Notes: generated by a model not told the origin, from the sequence alone. DNA of 64,000 bases from Sphingopyxis sp. MSC1_008 (GCF_023197165.1 NZ_JALPRD010000010.1:1-64000); one strand, 5' to 3'. Positions 43,954 through 52,678 are shown, counted from the first letter of the stretch. Made by a program: numbers and translations.

Positions 43954-44435
43954 TCGAATATCTCTATCAGCAGCTTCTCATAGCGTTTCTGTATCAGCCC
44001 GGCCCATTCCTGCTCGTCGACAAGGTCGAGTACATGGATGAGAATGATGTGCCGATGAGCGTCGTGCTGCACCCACAGCGAACCAGGCGTAGCGGTGATG
44101 ATGATCGACAGCATGGCAAGCGCATCGGGGCTGCGAAGCGCTGTCGAAAGCTCGATAAATCCCGAATTGCGTTCCGGTGGTCGTAGCAAAATGATTTTTG
44201 CGACGGCGATGTTCGAGCGGATGATATCGATGAAGACGATCAAGGCGAGCCTGACCGCGGCGCGGCCGAGCCTGAGCGTGGGGCGCTCGGGCCTGAGCGA
44301 CAGCATCGTGCGCGACACCATCACCGCGATCAGGGCGCCGGAGATTATGTGGCCGGGCGAAAAGCCCGTCAGCAAAATCCACATCGCCAGAAGTGCCAGA
44401 GTGAGCAGCGGGAAAGGAATGAGGAGGCGGATCAT
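43950..44435 (-). CDS. mnhE: Na+/H+ antiporter subunit E
   Basis: The 161-residue protein begins with two membrane helices (LIPFPLLTLALLAMWILLTGFSPGHIISGALIAV). The conserved MnhE cytoplasmic part follows: IDIIRSNIAVAKIIL, ITATPGSLWVQHDAHRHIILIHVLDLVDEQEW. It overlaps mnhD and mnhF by 4 bp each. Confidence 0.93.
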   Translation of the reverse strand: MIRLLIPFPLLTLALLAMWILLTGFSPGHIISGALIAVMVSRTMLSLRPERPTLRLGRAAVRLALIVFIDIIRSNIAVAKIILLRPPERNSGFIELSTALRSPDALAMLSIIITATPGSLWVQHDAHRHIILIHVLDLVDEQEWAGLIQKRYEKLLIEIFE

Positions 44436-46033
44436 TGCTCTCGTCCCGCCTGTGGTGCGTCGGTTACCGCCGCGACATAGTGCGCGGGCTGGTGCAGCGC
44501 GGATGAGGTTTTTTCTAGATATGCCATGACAGGCCCGGCCCAGAGCATCAGGCCGAGACAGACGGTCAGCAGCAAGCCGATCGGGACCACTTCCACAAGG
44601 CTGAGCCGCGATGGTGCGTCCTCGCCGGGCGTCCAGAGCAGATCGATCCCCGCGCGCGTCATGATGATCATCGTCGCCAAACCCGAGAGGATTATCAGTC
44701 CGATCAGCACCCAGCCCGCCGGCTCAACCTCGCTCGCCTTCAGGAGGGCATCGATCATCGCGAATTTCGCGATGAAGCCCGAAAGCGGCGGCAGCCCGGC
44801 GAGAAGCAGCGCACAAAAAATGAAACCGCCGCCGAGAATGGCAATCGTGCCGGGGATGATCACCCCTTCCTCGTCGGTGACCTCCTCGATTGCGCCAACA
44901 TATTCGTCGTCGAATACGGGCTCGGCGATGCCGGCGATCATGTCCTCCTCGTCCGCATTGCGTTCGACGGGCTCGATGATCAGGTAGAGCGCGCTGACCG
45001 CGAGCGTCGAGCTGACGAGATAGAATAGCATCGCGGCAATCAGTGCTTCGCCGCCAATGCCGACTGCGGCAAGCAAGGTGCCCGAGGACACCAGCACATA
45101 ATATCCGGCGACGCGCGTAAGCTGGCGGGCCGAAAGGATGCCGACAATTCCGAAGATCATCGTCGCCAGACCCGCGTAAAGCAGGGCTTCATTTGCAAAG
45201 CGGGCAGCTTCGCCCGAGGCGTCGCCGAAGATCAGCGAGGATAGGCGCAACAAGACATAGATGCCGACCTTGGTCATGATGGCGAACACCGCCGCGACAG
45301 GCGGTGCGGCGGCGGCATAGGTCCGGGGGAGCCAGAAGCTGAGCGGCCAGATTCCCGCCTTGATAAGGAAGGCGATTCCCAGGACCGCGGCGCCGGCTTC
45401 GAGAAGCGCGAGATCGCCGGCGTCGGTGCTCGCGACGCGATGTGCGAGATCGGCCATGTTGAGCGTGCCTGTGACCGCGTAAAGCAATGCGACGCCGAGC
45501 AGGAAAAGGAGCGAAGCGGCAATATTGATGGTAATATAGTGGAGGCTCGCGCTCGTTCGTTCGGTGCCCGAGCCATGGAGAATCAGCCCATAGGACGCCG
45601 CTAGTAGAACCTCGAAAAAGACGAAAAGATTGAAGATGTCTCCTGTCAGGAAGGCGCCATTGACGCCCATCAGCAGCAGCAGGAAGAGGGCGTGAAAACG
45701 AGGACCGGACCGGTCCCAGCGCGCGACGGCATAAAATAGCGCCGTGAAGCCGACGACACTGGCCAAGAGAAGCATCATCGCCGACAACCGGTCGGCGACC
45801 AGGACGATACCGAAGGGCGCGGCCCAGTTACCGAGGAGGTAGACCAGCGGGCCGCTGCCATCGCCTGCGAGCCACAACAGTGCGGCGGCATTTGCAATCA
45901 ACAGCGCAGCGGTCGCAAGGCTGAGCACCCGTTTCAGAACGCGGCGGCGCTCGTCGAAGGCGAGCATCAAGGCGCTTGCCATCAACGGCAGGATGATCGG
46001 CGTGATCACCAGATGATCAATCCAGTCGGTCAT
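44432..46033 (-). CDS. mnhD: Na+/H+ antiporter subunit D
   Basis: The 533-residue protein is a NuoN/NuoM-like proton-channel subunit with about fourteen helices. Conserved parts are FFEVLLAASYGLILHG (with the essential Glu), LLFLLGVALLYAVTGTLNMADLA, and KAGIWPLSFWLPRTYAAAAPPVAA (with the Lys of the broken helix). It carries ions in the Mrp complex together with MnhA. It overlaps mnhC and mnhE by 4 bp each. Confidence 0.94.
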   Translation of the reverse strand: MTDWIDHLVITPIILPLMASALMLAFDERRRVLKRVLSLATAALLIANAAALLWLAGDGSGPLVYLLGNWAAPFGIVLVADRLSAMMLLLASVVGFTALFYAVARWDRSGPRFHALFLLLLMGVNGAFLTGDIFNLFVFFEVLLAASYGLILHGSGTERTSASLHYITINIAASLLFLLGVALLYAVTGTLNMADLAHRVASTDAGDLALLEAGAAVLGIAFLIKAGIWPLSFWLPRTYAAAAPPVAAVFAIMTKVGIYVLLRLSSLIFGDASGEAARFANEALLYAGLATMIFGIVGILSARQLTRVAGYYVLVSSGTLLAAVGIGGEALIAAMLFYLVSSTLAVSALYLIIEPVERNADEEDMIAGIAEPVFDDEYVGAIEEVTDEEGVIIPGTIAILGGGFIFCALLLAGLPPLSGFIAKFAMIDALLKASEVEPAGWVLIGLIILSGLATMIIMTRAGIDLLWTPGEDAPSRLSLVEVVPIGLLLTVCLGLMLWAGPVMAYLEKTSSALHQPAHYVAAVTDAPQAGREQ

Positions 46034-46377
46034 GTTTCGCCGTCCTCACCATCAACATGGTCGGTTCCTGTCAGTCCGCGCGAGGCGAGGAGGACGACGA
46101 GCAGCAGCGCCGTCGTGGCAAAGGAGATGACGATTGCGGTCAACACCAGTGCCTGTGGCAGCGGGTCGGCGTAAAACGCAGGATCGGCCGATGCGGGGTC
46201 GCGGCCGACGATGGGAGGCGCATCGCTGCGCAGTCGTCCGGCAGCGAGAATGAAAAGGTTCACCGCGTAGGACAGCAGTGATAGTCCAAGGATGACCTGG
46301 AAGGTTCGGGGGCGGAAGATCAGCCACAGCCCCGACGCGGTCAAGATGCCGATGGCGAGGGCCAGAACGATCTCCAT
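46030..46377 (-). CDS. mnhC: Na+/H+ antiporter subunit C
   Basis: The 115-residue NuoK-like subunit starts MEIVLALAIGILTASGLWLI. It has three helices and the conserved PLPQALVLTAIVISFATTALLL segment. One base of its start overlaps the mnhA stop, and its stop overlaps mnhD by 4 bp. MrpC with MrpB, E, F and G forms the small-subunit module. Confidence 0.94.
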   Translation of the reverse strand: MEIVLALAIGILTASGLWLIFRPRTFQVILGLSLLSYAVNLFILAAGRLRSDAPPIVGRDPASADPAFYADPLPQALVLTAIVISFATTALLLVVLLASRGLTGTDHVDGEDGET

Positions 46378-49304
46378 CAGGCGGGCTCCCCAGTCGGCGT
46401 CGCGGGCGGGCCGTCAATCGGCGTCTTCGCACGCGGTGCGCGGATCGATTGGTGCGCGATCGCGATGAGGATGAGCACTGTCGTTCCCACCACGACCGCG
46501 AAAACGCCGATGTCGAAGATGAGGGCGGTCGCGAGCGGGATGTCGCCGATCCACGGGATGGTGAGATAGCGCGAATGGCTGGTGAGAAACGGATAGCCGA
46601 ACGCCCACGCGGCAAGCCCCGTCCCGCCCGCGCAAAGAAGACCGGCGCTTATCCATCGGACGGGTTCGATATGAAGGGCGGCTTCGACGGCGCGCGTCCC
46701 GTTCGCGATGTACAGAAGGAGGATCGCGATCGACGCCGTGATCCCACCCGCAAAGCCGCCGCCCGGCAGATCATGGCCGCGCATCAGCAGATAGATTGCG
46801 AACATCAGGATGACGGGGAAGAGCCACTGGATGATCGCCCGTGGAACGAGCAGATAATGGACGAGCGTATCGCCGCGCTCGTGTCCCTCGCGCGCATCGT
46901 CGAATGCGTTCTGCCGGTGCTGCTGAGCCGGCATTTGGACACTCTCCGGTGCCGGACGGAAGCGGCGAAGCAGCGTGAAAACGGTGAGTGCGACGATCGC
47001 GAGAACCGTGATTTCACCCAGCGTGTCAAAGCCCCGGAAATCGACGAGGATGACATTGACGACATTGGTACCGCCACCACCAGGATAGGCTTGCTCGACG
47101 AAATAGCGTGACAAGGTGTCAGGCAGGGGACGCGTCATCATCGCATAGGCGAGCGCCGCCATCCCGGCGCCGCCAAGCAGCGCGATGACGAAATCGCCGC
47201 CGCGCCGAAAGCCAACCGTTACGGGCTTGTTCCCCACCGGCCAGACATCCGGAAGCCGCTGGGGCAGCCAGCGCAGACCGAGCAGCAGCAGGACAAGCGT
47301 GACGATTTCTACGAGGAGCTGGGTCAGGGCAAGGTCGGGAGCCGAAAGCCAGATAAAGCTGATACAGGTGGCAAGGCCTGCGCCGCCGATCAGAACAAGC
47401 GCTACGAGCCGATGGAATTTCGCCAGACCCGCTGCTGCGACCGCGCACGCCCCCCCCAATATCCACAACAGAGCAAATATCGGATCGATCAGCGTGTCGG
47501 GGGCGGGGCCGCGGCTGTACCCATAGCGCAGAAAGGGCAGTGTCCCGACGACGAGCGCCGCCACGATGACGAGGCGCAACTGGACTTGAAGGCGTTTCGT
47601 CGCGGACCAGCGCAAAAGCGCGCGCGCTGCCCGGACAATCGCTGCAAGCACCGCCTCGAACGTGCGGCGGCCCTTAAGCCTGCCGATGAACGGCGGCCGC
47701 TCGGCAGCATTGAGCTTGGCGCGGAAGAGGATGTAGAGCGCCATGCCCCCCAGCAACGCGACAAAGCTCATCAGCAGCGGCATCGTAAAGCCGTGCCAGA
47801 CGACAAGGCTGTACTCGGGGGCGTGCTCGCCGAGCACCGATCCAACCGCAGTTGCAAGGAACGGGCCGATTGTCAGAGCGGGCAAAACACCGACGAGCAG
47901 GCAGGCGAGCACCAGAATTTCGATTGGCAGACGGATCCACGGCGGCGCTTCGCGCGGTTCGTGCGGCAGTCCTGACGGTGCCGGGCCGAAGAAGGTCTGA
48001 TGAATGAAGCGCACCGAATACAACACGCTGAACATGCTTGCGAGCGTGGCAAGATAAGGCAGGGCCACGTCGATGACCGTTCCGCTATGAGCCTGAAGGG
48101 CTTCGGCAAGAAACATCTCCTTGGACAGGAATCCATTGAGCAGCGGCACGCCGGCCATCGCAGCGGCGGCGACCATCGCGAGTGTCGCGGTGATCGGCAT
48201 GAAGCGCGCGAGCCCGCTCAGCAGGCGCAAGTCCCGGGTTCCGGTTTCGCGGTCGATGATACCGACGGCCATGAAGAGCGAGGCCTTGAACGTCGCGTGA
48301 TTGACCGTGTGGAAAATGGCGGCAACGGCGCCGAGTGGGCTGCCTAGGCCAAGCAGTAGCGTAATGAGGCCCAGGTGACTGATCGTCGAATAGGCAAGCA
48401 TTCCTTTCAGGTCCTGCTGGAAGATCGCCGACCAGGCGCCGACCAACAGCGTTGCCAGTCCGACACTCGTCACGATGAGGAACCAGCTCTCGGTGCCCGC
48501 GAGGACCGGCCACAGCAAGATCAGCAGGAAAATGCCCGCCTTCACGAGCGTTGCGGAATGCAGATAGGCCGAGACCGGCGTGGGCGCGGCCATCGCATGC
48601 GGTAGCCAAAAGTGGAATGGAACCTGCGCGCTCTTTGTAAAGGCGCCGATCAGGATTAAAACGAGCGCGGGAAGATAGGTGGGGTCACTTTGGATAGCCG
48701 CTCGGGCTGCGAGTACGGCGTCGACGTCATAGCTTCCCGCCGCCCGGCCGAGCAGCATGAGCCCGACGAGTAGGCAGACACCGCCCGCACCCGTGACGAT
48801 CAGCGCCATGCGCGCGCCGTCCCGCGCGCTTTGATTGTGATGCCAGTAGCCGATCAGCAGAAAGGAAAAGAGGCCCGTTAGTTCCCAGAAGAAGGCGATC
48901 TGGATGAGATTTCCGGACAGGACGATGCCGAGCATCGCCCCCATGAACGCCTGTAGGAAAGCGAAAAAGCGCGGCACGGGATCGGTTGGCGACATATAAT
49001 AGCGTGCGTAGAAACTTACGAGCGCGCCAATGACGAGGACGAGCATCGCGAACAGCCAAGTGAAACCATCAAGTCGCAGCGTCAGATTGAGGTCCAAGGC
49101 GGGAATCCAAGGTATCGCGAACCGCGCAACCTTGCCCGCGCTGACGACAGGATAGAGGCTGGCGATCATGATCGCGCCAGCAAGCGCGTTGAATCCGGTG
49201 AGCGAGGCTGCAACATCCCGGCCGCGTTGCGGCAGGAAGGCAGCGATAGCGCTTCCGGCAAACGGCAGAATCAGGACGAGCAAGAGCAACCTCGTATCGT
49301 CCAC
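46377..49304 (-). CDS. mnhA: Na+/H+ antiporter subunit A fused to subunit B
   Basis: The 975-residue protein joins MnhA (NuoL-like, about residues 1-790) to MnhB (about 830-960: YLLMRGHDLPGGGFAGGITASIAILLLYIANGTRA). The fusion matches PhaAB of rhizobia and explains the lack of a separate mnhB. NuoL-type motifs include FWELTGLFSFLLIGYW and KSAQVPFHFWLPHAMAAPTPVSAYLHSATLVKAG. The start is taken as GTG 49304 (VDDTRLLLL), with AGGAG at 49316-49320; an ATG at 49373 gives a His-rich, non-family extension. It is the first gene of the operon. Confidence 0.92.
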   Translation of the reverse strand: MDDTRLLLLVLILPFAGSAIAAFLPQRGRDVAASLTGFNALAGAIMIASLYPVVSAGKVARFAIPWIPALDLNLTLRLDGFTWLFAMLVLVIGALVSFYARYYMSPTDPVPRFFAFLQAFMGAMLGIVLSGNLIQIAFFWELTGLFSFLLIGYWHHNQSARDGARMALIVTGAGGVCLLVGLMLLGRAAGSYDVDAVLAARAAIQSDPTYLPALVLILIGAFTKSAQVPFHFWLPHAMAAPTPVSAYLHSATLVKAGIFLLILLWPVLAGTESWFLIVTSVGLATLLVGAWSAIFQQDLKGMLAYSTISHLGLITLLLGLGSPLGAVAAIFHTVNHATFKASLFMAVGIIDRETGTRDLRLLSGLARFMPITATLAMVAAAAMAGVPLLNGFLSKEMFLAEALQAHSGTVIDVALPYLATLASMFSVLYSVRFIHQTFFGPAPSGLPHEPREAPPWIRLPIEILVLACLLVGVLPALTIGPFLATAVGSVLGEHAPEYSLVVWHGFTMPLLMSFVALLGGMALYILFRAKLNAAERPPFIGRLKGRRTFEAVLAAIVRAARALLRWSATKRLQVQLRLVIVAALVVGTLPFLRYGYSRGPAPDTLIDPIFALLWILGGACAVAAAGLAKFHRLVALVLIGGAGLATCISFIWLSAPDLALTQLLVEIVTLVLLLLGLRWLPQRLPDVWPVGNKPVTVGFRRGGDFVIALLGGAGMAALAYAMMTRPLPDTLSRYFVEQAYPGGGGTNVVNVILVDFRGFDTLGEITVLAIVALTVFTLLRRFRPAPESVQMPAQQHRQNAFDDAREGHERGDTLVHYLLVPRAIIQWLFPVILMFAIYLLMRGHDLPGGGFAGGITASIAILLLYIANGTRAVEAALHIEPVRWISAGLLCAGGTGLAAWAFGYPFLTSHSRYLTIPWIGDIPLATALIFDIGVFAVVVGTTVLILIAIAHQSIRAPRAKTPIDGPPATPTGEPA

Positions 49305-49674
49305 GTCGACTGTGTCTCCTTCGTCCCGGTTGTCAGCTACGTGCTTATGGTGGATCGCGCCGTGACAGGGCAAGGCTTCGGCCCGGAAAATTCTCTAAAA
49401 CGCTTCTCGGCAGAGAAGGCGTCATAGGGAAATCGGGCAAGATTGCGCTTCGCCGACACTGACTGGCAATCCGATCGATCCATAACGGCAGTCTTGTGTT
49501 CCCAGCAGTGAATTATAGTCTGATTTTTACGATGACTTGCCAGAAGCTGACCTTCTGCAAGCGTTGAGAGTTTCGGACGCCGATACGCGTCGGAAAGTCT
49601 TCGATGCCCGAACCGCGGTGGTCATGGACTGAGCTATGGGGAAAGCTGTTTTGCGTAGATCGTCGGGTAGCCAG

Positions 49675-49792
49675 GTGCTGCCCAAAAGCGGACGTGCGCG
49701 ATATCGGACCGTCTGGATATGGATCGCGAAAGCGGACGCTGAAAGTCGGACCGTCCGATTTTGATAGTGCGACGTCTGCTTTTGGGCGGCAC
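49675..49792. repeat. MITE-like element with 21-bp terminal inverted repeats
   Basis: The left arm GTGCTGCCCAAAAGCGGAC(GT) at 49675-49695 and the right arm at 49772-49792 are inverted copies matching at 19 of 21 positions. The 76 bp between them contain another AAAGCGGAC and a CGGACCGTCCG palindrome, with no ORF. Size and structure fit a small non-autonomous element or its degenerate remnant. Confidence 0.55.
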
Positions 49793-49958
49793 CGGCCTGC
49801 TTCGCGCGATGCGGCCGATCGTCGGCAGGTTCCGCGATCCGACGCCGCTCCACGGCCTGGATGGCGGCGGGGCCGCCTGATGCGCCGCGGCCCTGCATGG
49901 GCTCCAGCCAGCCGATAGCCACACCGACCCGAACGGAGATCTCGATCCATTCCCTATG

Positions 49959-49985
49959 GCGGCCCTGCAGGGCTGCGTCTTTTTT
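49959..49985 (+). terminator. orphan intrinsic-terminator-like hairpin
   Basis: GCGGCCC (49959-49965) pairs with GGGCTGC (49970-49976) with one G-T pair over a TGCA loop, and GTC plus six Ts follows. It faces plus-strand transcription, but no plus-strand gene ends here. It may end a non-coding transcript or be a leftover of a lost gene. Confidence 0.45.
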
Positions 49986-50053
49986 GTCCGGCAGGTGAAT
50001 CTGCGGAGGCGCTCTAGCAATGCCGGCGTGCCAAGCGAGGCGGCGGCGCGCGA

Positions 50054-51382
50054 TCACCCCATCGTGCCGCGGATATCCGTCGCGCGGTCCGCCAAGGCTG
50101 CAGCCTTTCCGTCAAGCTCGTAAAAGGCGAACGGGTTCAGAAACTGACGACCCCAGAACAACGTCCGGTCGATCTCGCCAAGGTCGGCCTCGTCGCAGAG
50201 CGGCCGCCAGTGTCTGCCGATCGTCTCGATCTGTTCAGCAGCGATGTCAAGGGCTTCGTCTTCGCTCAGATGAAAATGATGGGCAGCTGCAAGGCAGGCC
50301 GCGATCTGGCTCACGCGCACCTGGTCGTGGATAAGCATCGCCTGCGTCGCCTCGCCCCCGGCGCGCGCTTGCGGGCAGATATCATAGGCGGGCGTCAGCG
50401 CCAGCGCCGCACCGTCCCAGAAGGCCGCATGATTGCGAGCATGATCGTCGACATTGCCAACGAGGATGTTGAATATGAGCCGCGCGAAAAGCTCGTGGAG
50501 CGTCCGCGTAACGTCGGTGAAGCGAAGGCGAACCGTCTCGGCGAGGTCCTGATAGCTGGCATAGCGCGCCTGCATCTCGTCGAGGCCCAATATCGTCAGC
50601 GCGGAGACAATCGTCCGGCGGCCCCAGCCTTGCTCGAGCCTGACCCGGTCGAAGCGCTCGACGAGCAGCACGTCGCGTCCCGAGGCCTGGGCGAGCGACA
50701 CCGGTGCGACATCGAGCCCGGCAAGGCCCGCGAGGCGCATGGCGATATATTCGCCTTTGACGACGCTGTAGGTGTCGCTCGTGCTCGAGAATTTGGCGAC
50801 AAATTTGCGATCGCCATCGGTGATGAGAGCCTTGGGCCGCGCGCCGCCGATCGAGCTACCATGATGAAGCGCCTGGTCGAGCTCGGGCGACAGCGGCAGA
50901 TTGCGCTCGACGCGCTCGGCCGAGGCGATCAGCTCGGTAAGCGTCGCGCTCTTGCCGCCGCGCGGCACATAATCTTTCGCCAACGTCTGGAAATCGAGCG
51001 CTCCGATCCGGTCGGAACCCGACTCGAGGAGAAAGACGAATTCATCCAGTTCGAGCGCGTCGATCTCGGTTCCGCGCGCGCCGAACAGCCGGTTGAGGAT
51101 CACGCGTCGGCCCCAGGCGTCGGGCGCTGCATCGCGAAGCGCGCTCGCCATCGGGAGGCCGGACGGCGGCGCGATCGCCTCGTCGAGAATAGGAAGCTCG
51201 GGAAGATAGAGCGGCACCGCATTGGCGCGCTCGCGGTACGAACGTCCATAGATGAAATGCGCATCCTGATCGATCCGCACCAGCTGGCCGGCGACGACCG
51301 GCTCGCTCGCGCCCGCGAGCCAGGTCCAGACATAAACGCCCTCCGGGCGGCGCGACGCGGCGGGGGGCGTGTCAGAAGTCAT
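50054..51382 (-). CDS. hipA: HipA-type serine/threonine kinase toxin
   Basis: The 442-residue protein has the N-terminal subdomain-1 fold (VYVWTWLAGASEPVVAGQLVRI, RSYRERANAVPLYLPELPI). The HipA kinase core follows: HHGSSIGGARPKALI as the P-loop-like region, KFSSTSDTYSVVKGEYIAMRLA, catalytic NILVGNVDDHARNHAAFWDG, and LTPAYDICPQ as the metal-binding segment. HipA toxins phosphorylate tRNA synthetases or other targets. It starts 11 bp inside the hipB end, so the pair is coupled. The ATG at 51430 is inside hipB coding and was not used. Confidence 0.9.
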   Translation of the reverse strand: MTSDTPPAASRRPEGVYVWTWLAGASEPVVAGQLVRIDQDAHFIYGRSYRERANAVPLYLPELPILDEAIAPPSGLPMASALRDAAPDAWGRRVILNRLFGARGTEIDALELDEFVFLLESGSDRIGALDFQTLAKDYVPRGGKSATLTELIASAERVERNLPLSPELDQALHHGSSIGGARPKALITDGDRKFVAKFSSTSDTYSVVKGEYIAMRLAGLAGLDVAPVSLAQASGRDVLLVERFDRVRLEQGWGRRTIVSALTILGLDEMQARYASYQDLAETVRLRFTDVTRTLHELFARLIFNILVGNVDDHARNHAAFWDGAALALTPAYDICPQARAGGEATQAMLIHDQVRVSQIAACLAAAHHFHLSEDEALDIAAEQIETIGRHWRPLCDEADLGEIDRTLFWGRQFLNPFAFYELDGKAAALADRATDIRGTMG

Positions 51383-51713
51383 CGTCGAGCTCCACCTGGC
51401 GCGGGCGAGCATAGCGCGGCAAAAGCGCAAGGCGTCGCCGCCCTTCCTCTATCCGCATTGTCATGCTGCCGAGATTCGCTTCTTCGAACAGCGGAATTCC
51501 GAGGATCGTGCAGGCCTCGAACGCGACGCCAAGATCCACCTTGGGATTGCCCGCCTCAAGGCGATGAACCAGCGTGCGCGCCACTCCGATACGCTCCGCC
51601 AGGGCCTGCGCGGTGATCCGCTGCTCGCGCCGCTCGGTCGCAATCAGTTGGCCCAGCCGCTCAAGGGCGGCAAGCGTGTAACGCGCATAGCTCTGCTTCT
51701 TCGACGAAGGCAT
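51372..51713 (-). CDS. hipB: HipB-type antitoxin, XRE DNA-binding
   Basis: The 113-residue protein has an XRE helix-turn-helix (LIATERREQRITAQALAERIGVARTLVHRLEAGNPKVDLGVAF) and a C-terminal tail ARPRQVELDDDF. It should neutralise HipA and bind the palindromes upstream of its own start. Order, antitoxin first and an 11-bp overlap, is typical of hipBA. Confidence 0.9.
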   Translation of the reverse strand: MPSSKKQSYARYTLAALERLGQLIATERREQRITAQALAERIGVARTLVHRLEAGNPKVDLGVAFEACTILGIPLFEEANLGSMTMRIEEGRRRLALLPRYARPRQVELDDDF

Positions 51714-51841
51714 GTGTCACCTGTAATACATATAGACCGAATTGGTCTCATGCATGATACATTGACGAAAAAGATGATGAAGTCAAGAGGATTGTATCAC
51801 CGGTGATACATATCGCCTCGATATGTTCTTTGCATGATACA
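51714..51841 (-). promoter_or_regulatory. hipBA operator region
   Basis: A perfect 18-bp palindrome TGTATCACCGGTGATACA lies at 51793-51810. A degenerate copy (TGTATTACAGGTGACACA on the minus strand, 51714-51731) touches the hipB start. A second palindrome AGACCGAATTGGTCT is at 51734-51748, and TGCATGATACA occurs twice in direct orientation (51751-51761 and 51831-51841). Paired operators bound cooperatively by HipB are well known; here they span 128 bp. Confidence 0.65.
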
Positions 51842-52077
51842 ATTAGACCGTGATCGACCATGCGAAAAGCATAAGTCGAGCCCCTCATTCTGAACCCTGC
51901 ATCTGACGGCCGCTCGTCGCCGAGAAAAAGGCGCGGCGGCTAGGCGCAACGTTGCGATCGGAGTAAGATACCGTCAGCCTTCGGCTCGCACGTCGCGCCC
52001 TGTTTTGACGTTTCGCGCGATGGCATCTCAAGATTACGGCCGCTTCGCCAGGCATGTTCGACGAAACCGTAAGAGAG

Positions 52078-52361
52078 TCACTCGCCGCACGTGCCAAGAC
52101 CGATGTCTCCATCCCATAGATGGCCAAGATCGCTTCCCAACGGCTGCGCAAACCGCCAGCGCATGGCGTCGGCCAACACGGGATTTGGCAATGTCTCTCC
52201 AGCAAGGTCGGCGAGCGCGGCATGGAGCGATCCGCATATGCTGGCCACGTCCGTGGAAAGATTCGTCTCGCTCCAGTTCCAGTCCGCTTGGATAGCGGTT
52301 TCGGTTCGATCCAGCGAGCGAGGGTGCGGCAGGTGGCCGCGAGGATGTTGAAGGGATGCAT
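52078..52361 (-). pseudogene. small frameshifted gene of unknown function
   Basis: ATG 52361 has a very good ribosome-binding site (AAGGA, 7-bp spacing) and reads MHPFNILAATCRTLARWIEP before losing protein character at about 52283. From there a neighbouring frame reads DWNWSETNLSTDVASICGSL, continues LHAALADLAGETLPNPVLADAMRWRFAQPLG, and stops at 52078. One single-base indel would join them into a product of about 94 residues. Sequencing error is possible. No family is recognised. Confidence 0.35.
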
Positions 52362-52375
52362 GAGGTTTTCCTTGA

Positions 52376-52473
52376 GTTGGCACGATCCTGCTCCGCAATG
52401 CTCCGGCTAACGGAACTATCGTGCCGGATCGTGACGTGCATGGCACGATATGAACGTGCCACGTTGGCACGAT
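52376..52473. repeat. cluster of GGCACGAT half-sites
   Basis: GGCACGAT occurs at 52379-52386, 52442-52449 and 52466-52473 on the plus strand and at 52418-52425 on the minus strand. CGTGCCA-CGT-TGGCACG forms a perfect inverted repeat at 52455-52471, and ATCGTG-N10-CACGAT another at 52428-52449. Four 8-mers in 98 bp directly upstream of the frameshifted gene (52361) look like an operator array. Confidence 0.45.
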
Positions 52474-52513
52474 GCAAAAACAGGGGAAAACTGGCAGAAA
52501 TCAGCCAAAGGGC

Positions 52514-52604
52514 TGGCGGAGCGGGAGGGATTCGAACCCTCGATACGCTTTTGACGTATACTCACTTTCCAGGCGAGCGCCTTCGACCACTCGGCCACCG
52601 CTCC
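52514..52604 (-). tRNA. tRNA-Ser(GGA)
   Basis: The 91-nt gene has acceptor GGAGCGG/CCGCTCC, D-arm GCCGAGTGGTCGAAGGC, anticodon loop around GGA (CCTGGAAAG), a long variable arm typical of serine tRNAs, T-loop TTCGAAT, and an encoded CCA. It reads TCC/TCT codons. An apparent protein extension from 52472 runs antisense through it and is not real. Confidence 0.96.
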
Positions 52605-52678
52605 GCATGCTCTGGAACGGGCGCCCTAATCGCTTGGCAGGGCTTTCGCAAGCCGATTGGGCATGGCAGACATCGGCT

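Larger units (their letters stand above)
49305..50053. other. 749-bp intergenic region between the Mrp operon and hipA
   Basis: No credible coding sequence was found. It contains the Mrp operon upstream region, a 118-bp MITE-like inverted repeat (49675-49792) and a T-tract terminator-like hairpin on the plus strand (49959-49985). The first part (49305-49530) is AT-richer than average and is the likely promoter region of the antiporter operon. Confidence 0.6.

Noticed and set aside
49527..50057. 176-codon minus-strand frame upstream of the Mrp operon
   Set aside because: No ribosome-binding site or family character; it crosses the MITE-like repeat and the plus-strand terminator.
52376..52395. 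sigma-54 promoter TTGGCACGATCCTGCT
   Set aside because: The GG and GC elements are one base closer than the -24/-12 consensus, and the sequence is better explained as one unit of the GGCACGAT array.
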